Under the pieces are notes generated by a model. That model had not been told where the DNA came from, made no database searches, and was given only the letters and a program-made list of their open reading frames with translations. Below, one piece after another: positions 21,938-33,081 of a DNA stretch of 64,000 nt. The stretch's first letter is position 1, and each line of letters begins with the position of its first letter. The DNA comes from Cryphonectria parasitica EP155 (taxonomy: Eukaryota > Ascomycota > Sordariomycetes > Diaporthales > Cryphonectriaceae): the NCBI RefSeq assembly GCF_011745365.1, contig NW_024468915.1, forward strand, positions 1,528,653 to 1,592,652, in the 5' to 3' direction. The position numbers were made by a program, and so were the translations under genes.

Positions 21938-23741
21938 TCAATGCCCTCCCGCTTGGCCCCTCGGAATCGGCGGAATCCACGCCACCAGCAGATTCACCCC
22001 CACATGAATACACCCAATAACCCAAAACGCCTTTGCATACCCCGTCCCATCATCCATGAACCGAAAAATAATAGCAAACACCACCCCACCCAGATTCCCG
22101 AACCCACCGGTCAAGCCCGAGACCACGCCGTTCGCATACGGATGCACATGCGGCACAAGTGCATAGTTGGCCCCGTTGCCGGCCTCCAGAAATACCGCTG
22201 CGAGCGCGACCAGGCCGTTGAACGTGGGCAAGCTCCCCACATCGGCCGTGCCGGTGATGATCAGCAGCACGCCCGCCAGCACACCGCAGAGGTGCAGCCA
22301 GGCCTTCTTGAGCCAGAGGGCGCGCGTGGGTGAGCCGGAGGGGGCCGGGTGGTTGAACAGTGCGTCGGCGATGATGCCGCCCAGGGGCCGCGCGGCGAGG
22401 TTGAGGAACCCAAACATGGCTGCCCAGTGGGCCGCGCGTGTCTGGCCTAGGTAGGGGAAGCTGGCAAGGTAGTAGGCGGCCAGGACGGCGTTGATGGACA
22501 GCTCGGCGCCGAAGGAGCAGGCGTAGCAGAGCATGAGCGTGCAGGTCTGGGGGCAGAGGGTGACTTTGAGGATCTCTGCTACCGAGGGATTGATGATGAT
22601 CTCGTCCTGGTGGGCTGCGAGGTCTGTCTCGCTTGCTTCTGCTCCTTCTCCTCTTCTTGAGGAGGATGGGTCCCTTGTGGGCCTGGTGGATTGGTCGGGC
22701 CTGTCGTTCACGGTCTCGAGCGTTGTCATGGCTTCTTCTTCGTCTTCTCCGTTCTCTCTTTTGCGACAGTCGCGTCCCTCGAGAGATGGAAGACAGCACG
22801 TGGATGGTCTATCAGTGGTGGGTCCCGGCACGGCGACGATCGGTCCCCTCGCACCCACACCATCGTCCAAGGCTGCTATGTTCTCCTCCTGCACGTGCAG
22901 CTCTCGCCGGCTCCATCTGCCCGTAGGGGTATCAGGACAGAGTAAGAGAAGCCCCAGGCCCGTGACGATGAGCATGATCAGGGGCAGGATGAACGTAAGC
23001 CGCCACGCCTGGTCGGCAGGATATCCATATCCAACGAACGAGTCGTACACGGCCGGCATGATAAAGTAAGTAAGGCCGCCGCCGGCATTTCCCCAGCCGC
23101 CCGCGATTGCGTTGGCCCTGCCTACGATGTTCTTGTCGAAGAATCCCGTGGTCCATACCTGGCAGGGTACAAAGGAACCTCCCAGGATGCCGATGAAGAG
23201 GCGACTTGTGTAGAGCCCGCCGGCATTCTGGACCAGGGGGGCGAGACCGATGGGTATGGAGCCCAGGAGGAGGCAGCCAGCGAAGACCTTTCGAGGGCCG
23301 AACTGATCACATAGGGGGCCGGCAATGAACCGGACGAGCATCCTGTGTTTGGAGATTGTATTTTAGATGTTTTGAGTCCTGTTTGGACACGTGAGGAAGA
23401 GGTCTCCTTACGTTGCACATATGGATATGATGTTTGAGTTGGCTACTTGGGCCGCCGTCAGGTCAAGATCCTTTACGATCGTAGTAGTCAACTAATATGC
23501 GCATTGTTCTCCTTGTTTCAGTCAACGGACCACGAGGTTATACGGCAGTATTGCGCTCTCTTACCAGCGGTGGAAAGGCAAACCACGCCCAAAAGGCCAT
23601 CATGAAGCCAAACCACGAAAAGAAGAAGACACGGCCATAGACATTGAAAGGGTTCAGGATCGGCAGGGCACGCGCTTTCATGTTGACCGGGTTGACTCCA
23701 GGCGACCTCACCAGGTCCACCAAGATCGAGACGAGGCCCAT
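21938..23741 (-). CDS. crnA: Nitrate/nitrite transporter, MFS NNP family (CrnA/NrtA type)
   Basis: Three exons on the minus strand: 23741-23565, 23470-23412 and 23342-21938. They give 546 aa; introns are 94 and 69 nt. Predicted 12-TM plasma-membrane H+/nitrate symporter. Visible NNP features: [19 protein letters not shown] in TM1, the MFS loop motif [14 protein letters not shown], and both nitrate-signature Gly-rich motifs ([13 protein letters not shown] in TM5 and [13 protein letters not shown] in TM11). A long acidic, Ser-rich cytosolic loop between TM6 and TM7 is the usual fungal feature and a likely phosphorylation site. No nitrate or nitrite reductase gene lies in the window, so this copy is not in a nitrate cluster here. 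An out-of-frame ATG 11 nt upstream (23752) overlaps the start. Confidence 0.92.
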
Positions 23742-23752
23742 CTTGGTGGCAT
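23708..23752 (-). promoter_or_regulatory. Short overlapping upstream ORF at the nitrate transporter start
   Basis: An ATG at 23752-23750 opens a 14-codon frame (ending in TGA at 23710-23708) that runs across the main start at 23741 in another frame. Its context is weak (T at -3), whereas the main ATG has A at -3 and G at +4. Leaky scanning would therefore favour the main start. Whether it is in the mRNA depends on the unmapped transcription start. Confidence 0.5.
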
Positions 23753-25987
23753 GAACGAGCTGCTTGTTCTGCCTCCGTGAAGAGGATCAAAGTCCCTCCC
23801 TTCTACTCAGGACGAGGATTTCGTCAGAACAATTGGCTGGCCCGTCAGAAAGTGTTACGATTGCCCTTGTTACCATAGAGGGCCTTCTTGACAGTACATC
23901 TATGTCATCATGTCAGTGGCGGGCGTTCTTCAACGCCGACAGCATCAGCCAACCACGCCATCGAACCTGTTGCTGGACGGTGTGCAACCTGGCGTGTCCT
24001 GAAGCCACACGTACCAGAACAGTGAGAGGGGGGGGGGTTTTCAAAAAGAACTCTTTCTTGTTGGGTTAGATCTGAACATCCATGAGCCGGCCCCGGTGTG
24101 GGAGAAGTATTTCTCTCGAAGCCAGAGGTCAGAGGAGCAGCTGAAGTCTGCAACGCACTGATCAGATGAGGCTCCACTGTCAACCTCAGCAAGAGACACG
24201 GTGTTGAAGTAACTCCCAAGCGTGGCAGCAGGCTGTGGTTGCTATACGTAGCCGAATGACCGAAACCTCGACTCGATAAAAGAAGGGGGGGGGGGGGAGG
24301 CGGTGGGTTGAGATGATGGGCGGACGACAAGGCGGCTTAGAAAGTGGAACAATAACAGCTTAACGAAGAAGATGCACTCGCGCACACTCAACAGCATAAC
24401 TCCTCACCTGCGGCACAAGTGGCAGGAGAACCGCAGCGCATGACTCGACGATGCTACTTGTGATGCTACACTAAGCACAAGGTAAGGAAGGCAGCGTCGT
24501 CAGTAGGGCCCTTTTTCACGATGCTGACCTAAGCTCCAACCAAATTGCAACCGTCAGCCTGCAACAGCTACTATGTATATCGTCGCGATCAGTGAAGGAT
24601 TCAGCCTAGAGAGGCTGTAAGACAAGACGAATATGGAGCAGAATATGGCGTAGACGTGGGATTCCGTTAATCCCTCTATCTGTAACTTTCTCTCTTCTCT
24701 CTCTTTCTCTCTCTTGTTTTCCCCAGAGGACTGGCTGTCTGAGTCGCTCCATCTGAACACAGTAAATGATGAAAACGCTGTCACGACATGTCAACCCAAG
24801 TCACTCACTAGAAATCGGTTTTCAAACGCTGGCTAAACCTTGGAGACAATGCTTTTTGTTGGCCCACAACGCAGGCTCAGCACCAATTTTTCACCCTGTC
24901 GAGATGTGAATATATGAAGACATCATCGCTTCGCTTCACACTGCGTGTGATGCATCGTTGCTGAGCTGAACTCGGAGGGAGGTGCAACTGTGGATTTGGT
25001 AATCCCGTGCTGGTTGATGTTGTATTATAGGGGGGGAAAGGCTGCCGAGGCCCGGGCAAGTTCTGGTTAACATATGTGCAGCAAATCTAGGAGAGATGGT
25101 GTTAGTGCTTCATACCCAGCCAATGAGGTAGGTCTCACGCAAGCCGGCCGAAGCACGGATGACGATCACTTCGTCCTCACTCCATTTGGAGATCTCATCT
25201 ACAAAGACAAGAGCTCATCAGTGACCTTTTCTGCACCGCCCAACAGAACTGACCAGTCTTTGTCGGGCTCAATATGAACCTTGAGAACCCTCGGGTCACA
25301 TATGGAGATGTGGTGTCCATCAAGGGTCAGTCAGTCTGGGCTTGGTCCAAGTCTTGGCTGTATAGTCGTGCCAGTCTGCGGATGGGGAGCTGCTCAAGAT
25401 CATCATGTATGGATCTCAATAGCATACCAGACACCTCTGGCACACCTGACGACTCGATTCTGAGGATGTGTCGCAAGATGTACTGGTCGAAAAACAAGAT
25501 TACCGCGGCCAACCTCAGGTATCCCCCCTCCCCCCCCCTTTCCCTCCCCCCTCTTCCTCTTCCTTTGGCAAGCACTGAAGGCGACTTCTTGTGTGCATCA
25601 TGATGACGTTGGAGCCTTCTGCAGGTGATCTTTCCGCCCACCCAGCGGCATTCCTCAGACAAGTGTCCCGGCCGACATCCTGAGCCTCAGTTTTGGCGGC
25701 TGGACCGGGAGATGACGACGGCGTTGCAAGCCGTCGACTACCTGCCTCCTGGCTGGCTGGGAACAGGTTTGGACAGGCTCGGTTGGATTGTGGTACCACG
25801 CTATGCGATGGCCACACGAGGTGCTAGATCTATCTAGTGTGCCCTTGGAGACTGACGGACGAGGTCATCGCCAATAATCCAGGAACACCATCTTCCGAGA
25901 TTGTGAGGAGTCATGTGTCCAGCCGGGATCGCCACTGCAGGAAGGTTTCGGTTTGCTCGAGCATAGCAAAGACCTCGACTCAGAAAG

Positions 25988-26022
25988 AGAGAGATAGAGA
26001 GAGAGAGAGAGAGCGAGAGAAA
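25988..26022. repeat. GA-rich microsatellite
   Basis: Nearly uninterrupted GA/GAGA repeat of about 35 nt in the gene-poor spacer. Confidence 0.8.
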
Positions 26023-27780
26023 GGGGCCCACTCAGTCCGCAATGGCAAGAACATCATGCTGCTGATCCGGGTTGACCGGCATTCATGAGCTCAAGGAAGC
26101 CACCTTCTTCTGTTTTGCACAAAACGGAAGTAACACGAGGGCGGTACAGGAGGAGGCATCCCCAAACGAGCAAAACCCACAAAACGAGTCGGCAGTCCCG
26201 GCTGCAACGTCCACTGTCACCCTCACCACGGCGTGCCCTCTTGGCTGTCTTTGTGGTGCACAGACCAACGCCCCAAGTGAGGCTGGGAGGAAAAAGACTA
26301 CACGAGACATGGTAGGATCCTGGCTGTTCGTCATGACGATGTCAGAGGCTTTTCGTCCTCTGGCGACGGCACTCGGCGGCGCTCCACTAGTATGACGGCT
26401 ATGTTCCCGAAGGCACGTATATGGGAAGTTTGATCGTGGGCGCCAAAGCAAGGACGAGGGGGGGATCGAGTTGACGTGCCGCAGTACAAGCACGAAGAGA
26501 AGGATAGAGAGAAAGAGGGGGGCGTGGCATGTGTGCCCGTGACTCGTTCTGTCGTGGGCCAACTATTGCAGCGATTTTCGATACATCGTCATGACACTCT
26601 TCAAAGGAGATGAGAGTAAGCAGCACCGAGGTCGGTCTTACCCGATCACCAGCGAAAAGTTCGAGAGCTTTGGTCGAGAAGTAGCGTTGGCCGGCTGAAA
26701 TTCAGGAGCAAGGCCAAGGCACCCTGCAGTCGCCGGTCTGCAAGCACCCCGATCCAGTCTGCATCAAGCACCAGGCGGCTCTGACTTCACAACTCGATCA
26801 TCTCACAGGCTGGCAGGCTTTCAGTTGCCCTCACCTCTGATCTCATAGCTGGATGGCAAACAAGATTTTCTCGTGGGTGATGATGAGTGTCGTCGGATGT
26901 CGGTGACATTGCTGTCGTCGGGTATCGGTTGCCTGGCCAAAAAAGGCATGCCGCCGGTAGCCGTCTCCACTGTTGCCGTGCCGCTCCGGCGGCCCTCTGT
27001 GCGGCATCTTCAAGCCGTCAGCGGTTTTTCTCCATTGTTACGCTCAGCTGAAACGGGGCAGTGTTGGGCTCAACGTTGGGAGGGCCGTGAGGTGGCACGA
27101 AACTCATTTTTTTTTTCAGGTTATAGCAGTGTCAACGTGCTATTCTTTGCACTCCTCCCCCCTCAAAATTCTCCTAAAAGGCCTATTCCAACCCTTCAGA
27201 TGAGGCGAGAAGGTGGACGAGAGACCAGCCGGCCCGTTCTCGATGGCCGTCCCTATCCCGAGCCGGAGATGTGGGCCAGGGAAAGAAGAGGAAAAATTCA
27301 ATTGCAGACGCGATGACTCTTGACATAACTCAAATTGATGGGGCCTTCTCTGCAGCCCACTCGCGGGAACGTGCATGGATCTCCTCTATGTGGGCCTTCT
27401 TTATGTGGACACCATCACTGACAGTCACAAAGTCCTGGGCTAGCCAGTCATGTGGCCAGAATTTGGACGCCATCGTCAATTCTAGGAGACGGCATGGCGG
27501 CGGCATGGCTTCCCGGGAGTCGGTCATGGGTCCTTTTCGGAACCCAGGTATCAGGAAAATGTCGTGTTCAACTTATGGATTAGCCCACAGACTCACAAAA
27601 CATAAAAGGAACGACATGGGCGGCCAAGAGTGTCCGTGTCTCGCTTTGAACTCTACTCTACACCGCATCAAACAGTCCACTGAACAGTATCTGTCCCCAA
27701 GGCTCTACAACCCTGCCTCTTCACATTCCAGCCCTGCACTTTGCATTCCATCAAAGCCAGCTTCGACCTATCGTCAGTCG

Positions 27781-27788
27781 TATATATA
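27781..27788 (+). promoter_or_regulatory. TATA-like element upstream of the DUF1275 gene
   Basis: TATATATA lies 41 nt before an ATG at 27822 and about 150 nt before the ATG used in the model (27932). If it is the true TATA box, transcription would begin near 27815-27850. Confidence 0.4.
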
Positions 27789-27931
27789 CTCTGCTGCCAA
27801 AGCACGACTATAATTTTCATCATGGCGCCATCGACCACCACCACCATGCCCTCACAAGAGACCTACTCTCTTGACTACTACTCCCTCAACACTGTCTTCT
27901 ACGGGCCCGTCCACACCCACCAGTCGATGTC

Positions 27932-28885
27932 ATGGAATTCTCAGCAGCCGAAGCAGAAGAAGGGTCAAGATCAGGCGGGCGCCGAGAAGAGCAGCAAGAA
28001 ACAGACCGGTCGTCACTTTCTGCCCTTCCTCGGACACCGCCCCCGCGACACTCCCTCCTCTGGCGAGGCAAAGACCATCTCCTACAGCACGTCAGACCCT
28101 CTACCCTCGCCGAGGTCGAGCTTCTCCTCTTAACCTTCTGTACGGGTCTTCAAGGTAAGCAGACAGATGCCTACACACCTACCCACAACGCCACTCGATA
28201 ACGCAATCCCTAACACGCTCAATCTGTAGACGCAATCTCGTTCCCAGACTACCACTGCTTCGCCTCGAACCAAACCGGCAACACAATCTTCCTCGCTGTA
28301 GCCATCATCGTCCCCAAACTTAACGGCGACACCTTCTTCACAGCAAATATCGCCGTCGCCCTCGGCCTCTTCCTGGCAGGCGGCTACCTCACCGGCCAGC
28401 TCTCCCACGTCGTCGGCCCCCGCCTGCGCATCTGGCTCATCCTCTGCAACTTCGTCCAGACCCTCCTCGTCTTCGCTGCGGCAGCCATCAAGCGCCACAC
28501 AGGCATCCAGGCCACCGGGCCCCTCAGTCTGCTCGTCATCTCCCTCCTCGCCTTCGCAAGCGGCAGCCAGGTGGTGCAGAGCAGAAGCCTGCGCATGACA
28601 GAGATCTCGACGGCCATGGCCACCGCCGCGTGGGTGGACCTGGTCATCGACCCGCACCTGATGGCCGTGCGCCAGAAGAACAGGCCCAGGAACCGAAGGC
28701 TGGCGTTCATGGTGTCCTTGTTCGCGGGGACTCTGCTGGGCGCCGCAATCTACAGGATGGTTGGGTCCGATGTCGCCATCTTTGTGAGCGGTGGCGGCAA
28801 AGCCGTCGTGACGGGAATGTACTTTCTGAACGGGGCCGAGGAGCGGAGCAACAAGGAGGAGGACGACGACAAGGTGGCGGTCTGA
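27932..28885 (+). CDS. DUF1275 (YoaK-type) multi-pass membrane protein
   Basis: Two exons, 27932-28154 and 28230-28885 (intron 75 nt), give 292 aa. The core is a clear DUF1275 protein: STLAEVELLLLTFCTGLQ joined across the intron to DAISFPDYHCFASNQTGNT. Four to six hydrophobic segments follow (FLAVAIIVPKL, NIAVALGLFLAGGYL, LILCNFVQTLLVFAAAA, LSLLVISLLAFASGSQ, AFMVSLFAGTLLGAAI, AIFVSGGGKAVVTGMYFL). The TSNQTGN-like motif and the QxxRS/MTEISTAMATAAWVDL block are family hallmarks. Molecular function is unknown; the family occurs in bacteria and fungi. The start is uncertain. All three forward frames are open across 27875-28130, and ATGs in another frame (27822, 27846, 27927) precede the one chosen. 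The acidic C-terminal tail (EERSNKEEDDDK) is probably cytosolic. Confidence 0.78.
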
Positions 28886-31800
28886 AAATCGGCACGAAGA
28901 GACACTCATGTGTCATAGTCTCCATGGTATGTAGGTGTGTGGCATTGGGGGTTTCTGGTAGGAATTTTTCTTTTTTTTCGGCACTTTTTATGATGATACC
29001 TCGGGTCTGCGTTCAGCAAAGGGCGTTTGAAAAGCAGCAAGCATTTTGTAGATCTTATTTTTAGCAGCATAGAACAAAAATCACAAAAAAAGCAATGACG
29101 ATTGTTTACTCATACCATAACACGTTGATTTGCCTTATCCTGCGTGCCGGTGTTTTTGTAAATGTTTGAGGTACTTGGTCCGTCCACTGCTGGTGCTGTA
29201 CGTTATACAATACAACTAAGTAGTATGAGGTCACTGGTCTGATACTGTAAACCCTGCTCCGCTAAGTATAACCCCCATTTAGTCGTGGAGAAGTGTCATG
29301 ACGAAAGGAGAAGAAAAGAACAGAATATAATTTGATGGGACGAGATCGTTTCGCACGTATTCTCTTTATTAATTTGCTCAGCTATTTACTTCCTTAAGTT
29401 TCAGAAAATTGAAGAACGTTGCGCATATATATGCATCGTTCACTAACATCATACATACAGGCTCGTCACAAACCAGACCACCCGCCACGCTGGTGGCGCC
29501 TGTTTGAATGAGGTAATGCGGAAGCCCTGCGAATCAACAGCCATGGCAAGATCCACGCGATACTATGTGTAGCCTTTTCCGTGACCCCTCTGACCCGAAG
29601 ACGGTTCACTATAAGAGACCACGGCTTCCTGACGAGTATGTATTACAAGTATGCACAAGGAATTGCAGGAACAAAATTGATCGAACCACCTGGGCTTCGT
29701 CCAAGGTTCCTACCGGAATATATTGGCAGACTTCCAAGACTTCATCTCCTGTGTCAAGACTCAGCCTAGACCGAAGCTTGGATCTTGGACAATATCACAG
29801 CCGCTAAGTTTCTACAGGTGATGTCTCATCCGTCGTCCCATGTGCCTCTCGTGACCAGGCCCAGGCGCCGTACAGTATCACAAGACTCCCAACCAACCAG
29901 GACGGCAAGATACTAGGCCCATGGACTTCGGCAAGTGAGTTCGAAGTGAGTTCCTAATCGCAGTTAGCTGAGGAATGGGCTGTCCCGCTTTGCTTCGTGG
30001 CAGACGTCATAAGTCCAAGCTTCAGAAAATCATCAGGTATCGACACGCGCCGACAAGGTTGTGTTGGGCTAAGGTGGGCGGCAGACGGAGGGAGGGTTTG
30101 CCGAATTATGGTTGAACCTACTCATAGAGGTGGTGCTGCCGAGAACCACAGCGGCAGAAGACTCGTAATCTGTGACACTAAGGACGGGTTCTTGGCCTGG
30201 AGGTAGGTGTTCGCGGTCGAGATCGTGCTGAATCAATCTCGGAACCGCTCCGATCGCTCGGGAAATGAGACCTGTCATGTGGCACAACAGCGGCAACCAA
30301 CAATCTTGGGAACTCGTAGGTTTCAGAAAGGAACCTCTAATCCATGCCTCCAGTCTCGGAAAAATCGTCGATACCTGCATCACTTCAATGAAGTTCTGCT
30401 TCTGAGGCCGTATTCCAATTTGCGTCCACGAAAAAGAGCGGCCTTCACGAAAACCGGACGCCGAATCGGAACTCGTTTGAATGGGGCGGCGTGTTCCGGG
30501 TCCCTGGAGCTGGAGTTGGGGGAAAAGATCCACTTGCCATCACTCTTCTCTCTCAAAGTCCCATGCGTGACATCGGCGGCTGATCAACCTGCAGGTTATT
30601 TCTGGGGAGCAGCAAGTCCACCCCCTTCCGACCTCACCTCTCATGCACCCGATGAGCTCACACCATAGCTGCACGCTGTTTCTGTTTGCCGCCGCAACGT
30701 ACACGGTGATGAGTCAAGAGGAGTGGTCTCTCCGTGGGACAGAAAGCTGCAAACAGTCTAATATCCGGAACGGTGCGCGACTTCTCATTTTTATCATCAC
30801 CATTACCATCATCGAGAAGAATCGCAAAGTGTCACTTCTGTGCCTTCTTCAAGAGCAGAGCAGGGCCTTCCGGGCCTGGCGTCGGCTGACGAATAGCCGC
30901 TCTTGTGGAGGCCGCAGTTGGTGTACCGGCCACGCTCTCTGGTCACAGGCCCAAGTCGGGTCGATCCACGTTGCATCGCTCCTCAGGCTTCTGGACAAGG
31001 ACAGCGCTTGCGGACAATGCCCGTGCTGGAACCGTCTGGTCTGGTCTGGCCTAGCCTTGAATATTTGACGGTTCGCGCCTCATGCAGAGTTCGCAGAAGC
31101 CTTCAAATCCCAATGCGCTCAGCAGAGGTAGCATCTCGCCCATGTGGGCTAGGTTCACATAGGCGGCTTACGTGCCAAACGGCCAAGTCAAAGGAGACGT
31201 CAGAATCCTCCCGCGTATCTCCCTCCGGTCCGGTTTCACTCTAAGTGTTTCCCGAGTTGTTTGAGATGCATACCGTTTGGAGACCTGTCTTGGGTTCTCG
31301 ATAATGGTTCCCGTGGTAGCACTGCATTCATCAATGCGTATCTCTTTGATGTGTGTGGGTGGGTGTGTGTTGGTCGCCTCGGGTGTTAATCTCCTTTGCT
31401 GGCATTACCAGATATCGCTCGGTGCTTTCTAATCTTTCTTAACCCTTCCCCCTCCCATTTCGAGGAACTCGTCATCATAGCGCTTTTGCTTGACCTTCGC
31501 CCTTGAACGGGGTGTAGCTACATGCTTCCTGTCTGGCGTCCGGCGCAACGTTCTTGGAGGCTCCTCGCCTCAAATTAAATTGATTGGCCGTGAATGGTCC
31601 TCGGTTACATGGCGCTTGGGGCCCCAGGGGTTCGAGCATCTGACCAAAGGCGATCAGAGAAGAGACCATCAATGCAGAACCCGTCTCGGTGTGTAGACAG
31701 TGGGATCACGCGTGGGCCAGACCTGATCGTGCACTGACAACAGACGTATCAGGACGTCTAGCCAAAGTTGCGCAAATTAGGCAGAGAAGGTGAGGCAGAT

Positions 31801-33081
31801 CTTGTGGACGCGCGTGGGAAAGACCAAGCCTTGAAGAGCCGATCTGAGGGCTGGCCAAGGGGGCCATCTGTGGTTGTCCTAACAAAGACGGACATACAGC
31901 AAGGGACAACGAGTCATTCGTGCTTCAAATGTATGTACCTGTGGTCCTGCGTTGTTGGCAATTTGCTGTGTAAAGTCGGAAATCGGCGAGGGCGAGGTGG
32001 CAAGCAATACACTGGTTCGACGGGACGTTTGGAGTTGCTCGATCCAGGAGGCTGACCAGAATCGTTCTAGCATTGGCATCTGTGGGTGGAACGACCTGTT
32101 CTGAGTTCTGGGCCTCAGTACTTAGGGGTGGTTCCACAGCTCTAGCTGACGTTCCAGGAACATAGAAGGCTTGAGGCCATCGCGTTGAGAATTCCCCACT
32201 GCCTGTACTGTCAGGGTGCCTGAGCATCAGAGAGGTCGGCTGTCACCGTGGGGCCACGCAGAAAGACCAGTGCTCGTCTCCTAATTGACCTTTTCTGAGC
32301 AAGGTACTTTGGTGAGAGAAAGGAGCGGGAAGCGTGACGGGAGTCGCAGAACACGACGACCCTCTGTTCTTTGGAAGAGCCACACTCGGAATTTATCCAG
32401 CCATTGAGGTTTATCGAAACAGAAATCTTAAAGTCGCGAGTGCCTGCCGGAAGAGTCCACCGCACGCGAGCCTGAAGGTCGCTCGCTTTGGGAAGTAACG
32501 GGTCGATCCTACGCAACCTCGTAGTTAGCATTTGGTCGACATCTAGCGGACCTGTGTTGCTCGAGGTTCTGGGGAGGGCAGGTAATGCGGGTCTGAGGAG
32601 GAGTCCTTCTGTCGTGAGGAACGAGACTACATTACTTGCTGTTTGTGAGGAGACCACTGGCCGTCGCGACTTCCTCAACAACAACCATTACTACACCGAC
32701 ACAGTCGTTGAAATAGACAGGTACGACTGATTCACAGGCAACTACAACTGGGCCTTTCCTTCTCTCTCTGAGCTCTCCCTCTTTCCCTCTATAATTCGCT
32801 CTCCTCGCCTACTGTCTTGGTCCTTGTTCGCCCTCTGACTGTGACGATCTCCTCTTCCTCGCTCAATTCCCTTGGCACTATTGATTGCTCGATTTCTTTC
32901 AACCCAGACTGATATTATGCCAAGCTGTACCCCTCCACTTTCCAGCAACAACGCATATACCACCACGTTCATGGCCTGACGCTATCTCGATGAAGGGGAC
33001 CAGGAAAACATATACCATCGCACACAACCAACTACTCGCCACCACCAAAACCAGCCTTTGTGAAACCCCACAAACGTCAAC
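28886..33081. other. Gene-poor spacer of 4.2 kb
   Basis: Between the DUF1275 gene and the HMT1-like ABC transporter, both on the plus strand. Only short motif-free frames occur on either strand. The last 350 bases contain pyrimidine-rich tracts (about 32756-32800) suitable as the ABC transporter promoter or leader. No transposon remnant or RNA gene was recognised. Confidence 0.45.

Larger units (their letters stand above)
23742..27931. other. Gene-poor divergent spacer of 4.2 kb
   Basis: Lies between the nitrate transporter (-) and the DUF1275 gene (+). I saw only short frames without motifs, a G-run near 24285-24297, C-rich and GA repeats (about 25525-25550 and 25988-26022) and a TATA-like TATATATA at 27781. 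HGATAR-type GATA-factor sites occur at 24274 and, on the other strand, 24676, but not above chance density. Confidence 0.45.

Noticed and set aside
22050..22799. A 249-codon minus-strand frame inside the nitrate transporter gene
   Set aside because: A shadow in another frame of the clear NNP transporter; Arg/Pro/His-rich composition.
21938..23741. A nitrate assimilation cluster
   Set aside because: No nitrate reductase, nitrite reductase or second transporter is nearby.
24274..24681. HGATAR-type nitrogen-regulator sites upstream of the nitrate transporter
   Set aside because: Only two in about 950 bp, which is not above the chance rate for so short a degenerate motif.
28130..28909. A 259-codon minus-strand frame opposite the DUF1275 gene
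   Set aside because: Acidic, low-complexity antisense of a conserved membrane protein.
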